Made by a program: the position numbers and the translations under genes
From: Haliclona indistincta
Lineage: Eukaryota > Porifera > Demospongiae > Haplosclerida > Chalinidae
Assembly: GCA_964017065.1 (NCBI GenBank)
Contig: OZ024787.1
Location: 4,058,503-4,122,502, forward strand
Reading direction: 5' to 3'
Length of the DNA stretch: 64,000 nt
Part shown: positions 13,571 to 22,727 of the stretch, piece by piece
How the letters are laid out: each line of letters opens with the position of its first letter
Numbering within the stretch: position 1 is the stretch's first letter
The notes under the pieces: generated by a model
Database searches by the model: none
Told to the model about the DNA's origin: nothing
Seen by the model: the letters and a program-made list of their open reading frames with translations, nothing else

Positions 13571-15458
13571 ATGGCTGAGTTGTCTACTAGCACTATGGTG
13601 CCACGACCACAGCAGGTCCTGCTGCCTGAGGAGAGAGAGATCATGGAGGCTAGGAGAAGAGATGTTCTCAACTACAAGCCGCCAACTTGGACCTCAAGAG
13701 AGGCTGATGCAGTATCGGGTGAAGTAATGGTGGTCCCTAAAGTGTCTAGAACAAGTATCCATTCAACACAAAGAGCTAAGCATGTTACTGGGGTTAATCT
13801 ATGGGGTTGAAGAGAGCTAGCTAGGATAAATGGATGCATATTGAGAGCCTGCATGGGGACGAGGCTAAAAGATGGAGTATATCTACATGTGTGTGCGCTA
13901 ACAAAGAAACAGTGTGTTTTTGCAAAGATAAGTTCAAGTTGATACAGCTATGCTTTTAGCTACACTGTACCACAATTTGATGTACAGTTCGTGCTTTATT
14001 TTGTTATACACTCACTTCATCTTTCCTTGACCCAATCTAAAATCAGATATCGCTTTTTTCGGTCCCTATGGTTCTGGCAAGTCATCTCTTATAGGCAGCT
14101 TGTGCCGGGCGGTCAATGCAGCTGGTGACTTCCCAGAGAAGGTCAAGAAGACGCTGAACACAGATGGGCATGGGACAGTGAACTGGCTTGAGACTTACGG
14201 TAACCCGACCAAGACCATTCTCTACCAGGACACACGAGGTCACCAGGTAATGCTGTGCGCACCTACTTCAAACAGTGCAATTTTTGTGTACACATAATTT
14301 ATCATCATGCGTGTGCTTAATGCTTAAAATTATTCTCAGTCACCTTGATGTGCATTTAAAAGGTTGACATACCGTGTAGCTGATAATTTGCGGGACGAGC
14401 TTTCACCAAAATCTGCTTTTTCTATTGTAGTAATTAATACGTGAACTAGGCGCTGGGCATCAAGATTAAATTCGCCAAACACAAAAATCTAGTCATTCGC
14501 CTAAATTTTTGACCCTCTAAATTACCCGCTATACGGTAGGTTATGCAAATTTGCACGAAATATTTCGTAGGCATTGCATGTTATGATTGTTATCCAGAAT
14601 ATTTGCTCAATCGTAACAATCATAATTGTCCTTTTGTGTAGGAGTTTGATGCCCAGGAGCTTGCTGTGCAAGAGCTGTCGTTACGAGGTATGTTCAGAGA
14701 TGGCGCTTCTCATTGTCGACCGATGATATTCTCCTCTGAGTACTGGACCTCTCACAAGTACTTCTGGGAGAGATCATTCGATGAAGTACCGCACTGTGTG
14801 GTGTTTGTATTCGATGGGTCCAGCGAACCCTTCCTTGATGATGAGATGTCGAAATTCTTTGAGAAAGCTTTCGAAGAGTGTGTCAAACTTGGTGAGTCGA
14901 TAGATTATAATGGGCATTAAATTTTGAGAATTTGTACCTTTTTGAACAAAAAAGCTTTATTAGCCTTGTAACCACAATAAAGTAAATGGGCATTTTTAGT
15001 AGATTCAGTAGTGGATACCAGGCACTCATTTCTTCTCTCTAGTGCAACTTTTAACTTACTCTTATTCATATCTGTCTCTTAGCAACTACTTCCTTTGTAT
15101 GTACATGTAATGTTTTCGTTCCTGCTGTGCAGGTTATGAACCAGTAATAGTGGTGACCCATCTGGACCTCATTTATCAAGATGCACTGAAAAACGGCCGA
15201 AACTACGAAGTAGAAGTCCGTCACAAAGAGGATAAAGTACTCCACGCATTTGAGAGACTCAACCTCATCAGACGATCGGTCTACTTTGTGACTAATTTCC
15301 ACACTGGTCGAAGGGGCGGAGTCAGAATGTGGCACAGTGAAGACGAGGGATTCGAGAAGGTTATGAAACAGATGGTGGACCTCTCACGTGACTTGTTAAA
15401 TGTTGCCGATAGGTTCATTGACAGAAACTATCGTGGTAAAAAATGTGTACTACTCTGA
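13571..15458 (+). CDS. IFI44-like GTPase with C-terminal prenylation box
   Basis: Four exons fit: 13571-13718, 14047-14246, 14642-14891 and 15133-15458, giving 307 aa. The P-loop is GPYGSGKSS (residues 55-63), the G3-like motif is DTRGHQ (111-116), and VVTHLD (206-211) takes the place of NKxD. The order of P-loop, a hydrophobic HCVVFVFDGS strand and VTHLD resembles the interferon-induced protein 44 family. The last four residues are CVLL (304-307) after a basic GKK stretch, a CaaL box expected to be geranylgeranylated, so the protein is probably membrane-anchored. A prenylated tail is not something I know from vertebrate IFI44. The family call is moderate; the GTPase fold is clear. It is convergent with the next gene, 319 bp apart. 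Confidence 0.8.
14370..14538. mobile_element. MITE with ACCGTATAGC-type ends in GTPase intron 2
   Basis: The left end is TACCGTGTAGCTGATAATTT; the right end read inward is TACCGTATAGCGGGTAATTT. The interior includes ATTAAATTCGCCAAA, which is shared with sequence near 16975 and 25744. Confidence 0.6.
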
Positions 15459-15777
15459 AAAAATTAGTCTTTTTGTCAACTTGAATGCATTATTTAATTT
15501 TCTATAATACAACTGAAAAGTGCGACCATTGTATACATTTTCGTAACAGTTGCCTTTTGCAGCAGCCAAAAGAACAGCACTGACCATCATTTTTAAAGCT
15601 GTCCCAAGTCCCTCATCTTTTAGAGGAATCGTACACTTTACTTGATATACCAAATAATTATGAAACTCACAAATTTTTGTCTTGTGCATGTATAATGAAC
15701 AACACGGTGAGTTGATAGGCAAAAAGATTTGAAACACAAATATTGGGTTGTATCCACAAGGTTTGAGTATTATACTG

Positions 15778-17789
15778 TTATAATAGTGTGCAAGTATGTC
15801 CGGTTGAGTTTGGTTCTAACATAGCCAACTCCTCTAATCGTTCAGTGTGTGTAGGGCAAGGTTTATCACTCCATGACAGGACCTGTCTGTTGTCCAGGTA
15901 GACCTTGAGAGCCTCTTGTGTGCTGAGCCGCTTGGTCAAGTGAGGGGACACTAGTTCTTGCTCGTGATCACTGGATGCTGAGGGACCAGTGGGTGGAGAG
16001 TACTTGGTGATCACAAATGCGACTTTGTTGGTACCTGTAGACCCAAGAGAAAAAATGAAATCTCAATTTTATACTAGTTATTAGTCATTAAACCATAGTA
16101 TGAATAATTCTCTTTGATGTAACGAGCGTTAATGAGGGCTATAAATCGTGTACAGCCTGCACGCGTTTCAAGATGGCCGCCGCGTTCGAGAATCCACAAA
16201 GAAACAGCGCTTGGGCTGCTCTGCGGTCTTCCTGCGACGTAAGATAGCCAGCTAGACGTCAGGCAAGCAGCGCACTATGGTTTAAAGTAGTTATATACGT
16301 CACAGTCGGTGTTTAAGCATTTAAATCCCTTGGGCTACACCCGCGGGCTTTAAATCGCCTAAACACCTCCTGATCGGTATATAACTAATATATACACATC
16401 AGGGTTCTCTAGAAAAAGGCGATTTCTCACTGTAACTTAAGTCCTCAGAATAATAGTCAACAACGTTAACCTATTTGTTATCAACAGCCAAAAATGCACT
16501 AGAATCACTCAGAGAGCTTGAATTTTTCCCAGGTGCACATCCTAAAAGTAAATCAGTATTCTACACTTGAAAGTTATCCCTGTTCAAAATACCTTATGGC
16601 TAGAAGTTTTGGTGGACTAAAATTTTCAAGCGTTCACTAATAAAATACGTCAAAATTTGCTTTTTCTATACGCGAGACAGGCAATGGTGTGGAAATAATT
16701 TTCGGGTTACTGGTCAAATGTCCTTTTTATGCTAAATTCAACAGGACATACTATTTTTAACAAATGGACGCTTCATGCCTGCTATGTACCGCTACATATT
16801 GCTGCTGCAACTACATTAATAACGTGTCCTGTTGATAAGTATTTATTAATTATAATTTCCGGTCAATTGTCTGTTTACACAATAAATATGCCGGTCAATT
16901 TTTACTGAAAACGGTCAATGACAGGCATGTCTGGCTATTTCCACATCACTGGAGACAGGCACCAGGTGTCAAATTAAATTCGCCAAAACATAAAATCTGT
17001 GTCATTCGCCAAAACTTTACCCTCCAAAATTTCTAGCTGTACAGTACTCCAGATATACATGTTGCCAAACACCTAAAGTTACACCTCACACAAAGGCTCA
17101 CATAAAAATTCTGTCAAACTATATACTGTTGCAATTCTCTCACCCATATTTCCCTCTAGGTTAGCTAGCAGTGTAGTATAGAACCCATCGATTCCTGTAA
17201 GCAGTATTCTTGCCTCTGAAGCATTGTAGCACAGACAGACCAGGTCATACTGACTCAACTGCCTCCAACTGAATTTACACTTTTTCAATGTGCTCCGTGC
17301 AATAGTGTACGGCACATATTTTGTGACTGGAATGTTCGATAATTTTTGGTTCAGTGTTAAATTTTGAAGGTCTTGTGCGATTTTGGTAGCTTCGTCAAAT
17401 TCTCGACCGATTACCGCAACCAGCTTTTGATCTGAATTATCAGCACAGTAGTCTATTTTAGGCGATTGAAATGATTCTAGTGAGGAGGGTGTGGCTGATG
17501 TGATGCTGCTGGTAGATGAAGTGCTGGTCGTGGAGTTTTTAGTATTAGAGGGAGGGTCGATTGAAGAGTGAGAGGAAGAGGGTGGAGTTGGTGAACGGTC
17601 TCTCGTCTCGTGATGAGAGGGTTCTGGATCGTGCTGGACGCCACCATCAGTCTCAACTATCGCTGGTGTTGACGGCTCTTCGTCTGCTTCCACACGCATC
17701 CGATTGTAGTCGGGACTCGACAATCCAGTGAAAACATCGTCCATGTTTTTCAGCTTTGGAAGTAAACCACGCCCTTTGCATGACGTCAT
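15778..17789 (-). CDS. Unrecognised protein with C-terminal CaaL box
   Basis: Two exons fit in phase 1: 17789-17102 and 16034-15778, giving 314 aa. An in-frame ATG at 17744 (MDDVFTG) is a possible alternative start. Residues 16 to about 115 are disordered and rich in Ser, Thr, Pro and acidic residues. From about residue 125 there is an alpha/beta-looking domain (KLVAVIGREFDEATKIAQDL, QYDLVCLCYN, KVAFVITKYS). The protein ends CTLL, a CaaL box expected to be geranylgeranylated. I do not recognise the family. Its 5' end lies 46 bp from the outer edge of the MULE at 17836, so its upstream promoter has been displaced by 4.7 kb of transposon. It was originally divergent from FBF1. Confidence 0.6.
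16283..16394. mobile_element. Small hairpin MITE in an intron
   Basis: Inverted ends TAGTTATATACG... and, read inward, TAGTTATATACCGATC surround a palindromic middle with TTTAAA and CCCGCGGG. It lies in the single intron of the minus-strand CaaL gene. A further fragment of the ACCGTATAGC-type MITE family lies at about 16955-17045. Confidence 0.45.
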
Positions 17790-17825
17790 TGTTTGTAGGC
17801 GTTCCCACGCGGGAACTTCGCGTGG

Positions 17826-17835
17826 CTGTGGCAAC
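17826..17835. other. MULE target site duplication, left copy (overlaps X-box-like site)
   Basis: CTGTGGCAAC is identical to 22514-22523. With the four preceding bases it reads GTGGCTGTGGCAAC (17822-17835), close to the RFX X-box consensus GTNRCC-N0-3-RGYAAC with one mismatch. Confidence 0.85.
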
Positions 17836-18026
17836 GGGATTCACTAAGTTCACCCGTTTTGAAACGGATTACGTCATGATAATTAATATTCATTGATTGC
17901 TTTGGCGGGAATTTCACCCGCTGCATATCTGGCTTGGTACTAGTAGTACAGTACTTCTAGCTCTAGCACTAAATTGAAGTCTCGCCTGTTACTACACGTA
18001 CACACAGTGCAGTTTCGATTCTGAGA

Positions 18027-21000
18027 ATGGAGGTATATTCTGTCTGTGAATATTTGAAAAGATCATGGCCTTTGTTGTATAAATCTAGTATAAAACGGAA
18101 GATTGGAATGAAGGTCTAAAACGAAATGGAGTGTACTATGAGGGATGGGTCACAGATGCTGACAAAGTGGTAGCACTCCATGGCAAAGCTACTGTGACCT
18201 GCTATGGAACTCGAAGATCTCAGTCCCATGGAGGTAGAGATAAAGAGAACACTGGAGAGAACACGGTAATATTAATGTGTGAATTTATCATAGTGCCCGC
18301 AGTTACGTTAATGTACTACTGATAATGTTCTACTTCCCTCAGAGGATTCCAAAGCTGTTTTGGAAATACGGTGGCATGGAGAAGAATAACACACCATTTT
18401 CAATAGTGGAGACAAAGCAACTTGACTGCCATTTTGGTCCACACTACTATCATGAACGCAAGCCTAAAAGCCACCGAGTTTGCTTGCAAGGTACCAGGAA
18501 GATAGGATGCAATGCTCACATTATTATTAAAAAGTGCAAACTATTTCCTGAGTTTGAGGCACTGCCAACAGAGAAGTCGACTTCCTTACGCATCATAAAA
18601 GAAATGACCATGAAGAAACTGAAGCAGAAGTTGACAGAAGCTCCAGAGACCGTGCAGACAGTGACTATGTACTATGTATCACTGCCTTTAGAAGAGGCTC
18701 ACCATGGCCATTCAACAGGTACTGGAGTAGCTGGATATTCTCAAAGGATGAATAGTGATGTGGCAGCAAAGCTTGCGCAAATCGTCAGTGAAGGTGTAAC
18801 TGAGATCAAACAGGTATGTTATTATTGTCCTCTACACACATACACACACACACACAGCTGCACACACACACCTACATACATGACTTACACATGAACACAC
18901 ACAAACATGAACACAGGTAAATGTAATAATATTTAATTTCTTCAGGTTCGTAGTCTTCTACGCCAGTATGTCATGATTGACCTCTGTAAGGAAACAGCAC
19001 CACCAAACCCAAACGATCGTGCATATTTCCCTCATGACACTGACCTTAGAAACCACATCTTTATGGCCAAGAGGGCCCTACAGTTGTCATGCTTAGACCA
19101 GGAGAACGTCGCTCTTCAGATTGACAAATGGAATGTTACAGATCCTGAGAGTAAGCATTTCTTTCGTCCTTTCCTGGAGGAGACAGTGGAAAGAGATCCG
19201 AATAGAAAAGAGGAGCCAAAATCTGCAACAGAAGAAAATGGAAATTTCAAGGGAAATGATGGAGTGGATGATACTACTGCAATAGAAGATGACAACAGGT
19301 ACCAGCAAACACTACTATGGGTACATCAAACCGAGTGGCAAAAGAATTTGCTTGCTCGTTATGGTAATACCATCAGCTTGATAGATGCCACCTATAAGAC
19401 CACAAAGTACGAGCTGGCTCTCTTTTTCATTTGCGTTCGAACAAACGTTGGATATTCTGTGGTAGCAGAATTCATTACGCAAAGTGAAACTACAGAGAAC
19501 ATCACAGAGGCCTTGCAGGTATTGAAACAATGGAATCCTGAGTGGTGCCCTCGTTACTTTATGTCTGACTACTCAGAGGCTGAGCTCTCTGCTGTTGAGG
19601 CTGTTTTTCCAAATACAAAAACATATCTTTGTGATTTTCATAGAGAGCAGGCGTGGCTAAGGTGGTGTCGTGATCAGAAACATGGCCTAACACAGACTGA
19701 AGCAGACAACCTGCTAACATTGCTTCGTACCTGTGCATGGGCTCCACCTATACCTGATGATCAAGATCCAGCAAAGTGCTACAAAGAGGCAGTGGCACAA
19801 CTAAAGTCCAGTCAAATATGGCAAAATCATGCTAGTGTCAGGCAATGGCTATCTTCGAAATGGCTACCAATCCCAGAGGTAATTCCCAGATGTAGAGCTG
19901 GTTTCTACACATGCATGTATTACATCTGGTTTACATAGGTTAACCAATGGCAACCCAGGCGGTATGCGATATAACCGAGGGGGTTAATTTTACCGCCCGA
20001 GGGCACGAAGCACATGAGGGCATAAAATTAACCCCGGTTATATCGCGTACCGCCGAGGTGCTATGGGTTAACCATTTTGTAGCCCAGGGAGCAGTGTAAT
20101 CTTGCGTGCATTTTTCATCTTGTTGCTATGTGACGTCACTTCCTGGAAAATACTTGTATTTCCTATGGTATACGAGATATAACTACCGAGCGGCTCCTTT
20201 GATCTTACGGTCGCCTGGGCTACAAAATATGACACTAGGCAACGCTTGCGCAAGCATCAAAAATTATCTTAGCTTCTAGACTAATAAGTATTTAGCCAAA
20301 CAACTTAATTATGCTCGCAACGCTGTACCTTTCTAATCTAGTGTCATGAGTGTCAGCTAGATTATTGCATTTGAAGTTAACACAAGTATCGCGAACCCAG
20401 GGTTTTTACAGTGGGGGGTGCCCTGGAATTTACTAACTCATTTATTAATAATTATTGTGTATCTAACTATCAAAGAATGGCAACGAAAGTTGTATAATAG
20501 CGTATGTACCCTGGGGGGCTGGGCCCCCAGACCCCCTGCTGTTATGTTTCCCCCCCTGGCAAAAAAATCCTGTATGAAACCCTGGAACCTTATTATACAC
20601 AAGTATCACCTTTAGTAATTTCTCTCAGTAACTAAATAATTTAACACTATTGCAGCGCTGGAGTAGAGCCTACCGTGATGACGAGTATCACGCAGCCGTA
20701 GATACAAGCAATGGGGTAGAGGCACAAAACAAGCTACTGAAGTACAACTATCTACCTCGAGGGAAACAGAGAATCAACCTCTCTAATATTGTGACAATTA
20801 TAGTTGAGCAGTTTCTCCCTAGCTGTCAGAGTAAATATCTCTTTCAAAACTATAAGCAATCATCCCAATACCGGTCGTACAAGAAATTCGTCCCGGCATA
20901 CCTTCATGATCGACCTCACAGTGTAATCCTACATTGTCTTGAAAGAAAATCAAAGAGTGCAAAGTATGCTGCTCACTCAGTACATGATGTTGATCCTGAT

Positions 21001-22419
21001 TTGGGTATCTTTGAGATAGAGAAAGATGAAAAAACAAGGTATACAGTCAAGTTTGGAACATCTGATGACATGCCTTCTTGTACGTGCAAAGATTGGTTGC
21101 GGCACCACATCCCTTGCAAACATTTCTTTGCCATCTTCACACACAGACCAAACTGGTCATGGGATCAGCTGCCCACTACATATCAGAAAAGTGCATACGT
21201 ATCAATGGACACGCTTGCCCTGGACCCACTCACTTCACTCTCACTCTCACATCCATCAACTACTCGGCCAAGTGAGGAATGCAGCGATGGACAATCTTCT
21301 AGGGAGGACTGTGATGATAACCAGCAGAGCGATGATCAGCCTCAGGATCTCCAACAGCCTACTAGCAGTGACCTGCCAACTAAAGTAAGACTGTATACTC
21401 ACAAGTAGTTACTCATTATTCACCAAATTCTTACAGGTACACAGATGCTCCCTCAAGATCGCAGCAGAGAGAGTGAGGATAACACTGAAAGAGTTGGAAA
21501 GCCTCACATACAGCTGTGGTAACAGTTCAGATCTACTCCACCTTGACAAAGAGCTCAAGGTACTCAAAACAGAGCTTCAATCTAAATTGCCACAAGAAGA
21601 AGGACTTATAATCAGGCCGGCAGTGATTGCTACAGCTATGAAAACAAAAAAAAAATACGCTCAACTGAGACAAAAAAAGCAAAATTGTAGCGCTCTCACT
21701 GTGAGTAAAAGAAGAGGCAAGAGAAGAGCAGACTGTAAGTATCGCAACAGAGTGGGAGCACGAGCTGATCGTCTACGAAAGGTAAAATTACATGTACATG
21801 TACCATCATATTAATTTAGCATTCCTTTAATAGGAAGCCTGTCAAACTCAAGCTACTATAGGCACTCTCACACAGAGGTAACATACACCTGAGTGTATTT
21901 ATCTTGTGAGTGTGTGCATAACAAACTATTATTATGCTAAGGTCTGACCAGCAAGCTGATGAAGTGTCTACAGCAGGTAGAAAAAGGAAACGATGTGGAA
22001 AATGTACAGGATGCACATATGAAGAAGACTGCGGAGAGTGTCTGTTCTGTAAAGACAAGACTAAGTTTGGGGGAGAGGGAAAGAAAAAGAAATGCTGTGT
22101 CAGGAAAAGATGTAGGTTTTATAGTCATAAATATTATGGTCACTAACCATCCTGTTTAACAGGTGTGACTCTAACCAGTAACAGCTCCCAGCGAGAGCGT
22201 TCACATGATCGTCTCTCGGCTAGACTATTTGCTCAGGTAGGTTAAAAGACAAATAATTTACAGTATTATTATTTTATTATTATTATGGCTTGCCTGTCAT
22301 AGGGAATCACAAATGAACACATGAAGTTGCCACCAGGAGTGACCATGGCTGCAATTCCTGTTGCAACACTCCAAACAATGAAGGAAACGAACCAATGGCC
22401 AGAGGACCTTAGTCTGTAG
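18027..22419 (+). CDS. MULE transposase with CaRF-like, DDE, SWIM and CXXC domains
   Basis: Nine exons keep one frame: 18027-18032, 18089-18265, 18343-18813, 18946-19878, 20656-21384, 21437-21781, 21952-22111, 22163-22236 and 22303-22419, giving 1003 aa. Domains in order: a Cys/His region at about 85-130 (CLQGTRKIGCNAHI), like the CaRF-type N-terminal domain of some animal MULE proteins; the MULE core with first Asp in LIDATYK (D365), second Asp in MSDYSEAE (D426), the C-x2-H motif CDFHREQ (447-450) and third acid in SNGVEAQNK (E551); a SWIM finger CTCKDWLRHHIPCKHF (about 671-686); a basic stretch (KRRGKRRADCKYRNR); and a CXXC finger starting RCGKCTGC with a second CGECLFC and final RKRC (902-941). 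CXXC fingers of this form bind unmethylated CpG. The exon 1 microexon (ATGGAG) is the least certain part. Intron 4 is enlarged by three MITEs. Confidence 0.9.
19938..20073. mobile_element. Palindromic MITE inside MULE intron 4
   Basis: Imperfect inverted arms GGTTAACC...GCGGTATGCGATATAACC and the complement at the right end form a hairpin about 136 bp long. Confidence 0.6.
20074..20228. mobile_element. Short MITE with ATTTTGTAGCCCAGG ends
   Basis: Perfect inverted ends ATTTTGTAGCCCAGG and CCTGGGCTACAAAAT lie 155 bp apart, directly next to the preceding palindrome and inside the same MULE intron. Confidence 0.65.
20398..20584. mobile_element. Third MITE in the MULE intron (CAGGGTTT ends)
   Basis: The left end is CAGGGTTTTTACAG; the right end read inward is CAGGGTTTCATACAG. 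Both are followed by G-rich subterminal sequence. GAACC flanks both sides (20393-20397 and 20585-20589). Confidence 0.6.
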
Positions 22420-22513
22420 TGTTGTTCGAAATTCCGTTGCGTAAAGGTTAAAAATATTAATTATCAATATCATGACGTAATCTGTTTCAAAACGGGTGAA
22501 CTTAGTGAATCCC

Positions 22514-22727
22514 CTGTGGCAACGCGTCTCGTCCAAGCCACACTCACCTGTCATTTCGTTCTTCCACGATCGAAACCTGGCGCTTATTCTCCAGTTTGTG
22601 AAAAAGACTAGCGTTGATCTTCACACAGTTATTCGTTTCATTCGAGGAATCAGTGATTTAAACGGAGCTAGATTGATTTGAGATTCACTTGTCTTGTTGT
22701 CAAGTCGAATCACCGTCCTGGTACGAG
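22514..22727 (+). promoter_or_regulatory. Residual FBF1 promoter after MULE insertion
   Basis: The 214 bp between the MULE edge and the FBF1 ATG begin with the target duplication CTGTGGCAAC. This keeps one X-box half (GGCAAC), but the other half is now transposon sequence (GTGAATCCC). The rest has many CpG dinucleotides and no TATA box. Confidence 0.55.

Larger units (their letters stand above)
17836..22513 (+). mobile_element. Complete autonomous Mutator-like (MULE) transposon
   Basis: The 46-bp terminal inverted repeats at 17836-17881 and 22468-22513 differ at one base; both start GGGATTCACTAAGTTCACCC going inward. The flanking 10-bp sequence CTGTGGCAAC is identical at 17826-17835 and 22514-22523, a perfect target duplication of the 9-10 bp size known for Mutator elements. 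The element is 4678 bp and encodes one uninterrupted nine-exon transposase on the plus strand (18027-22419). Near-identical ends, a perfect target duplication and an intact frame indicate recent insertion and possible activity. The inverted repeat carries a TGACGTAA (ATF/CREB-like) site. Confidence 0.92.

Noticed and set aside
17653..17853. Open frame starting MNLVNPVATATR upstream of the CaaL gene
   Set aside because: It begins in the MULE inverted repeat; the similar start at 22496 comes from the other end of the same element.
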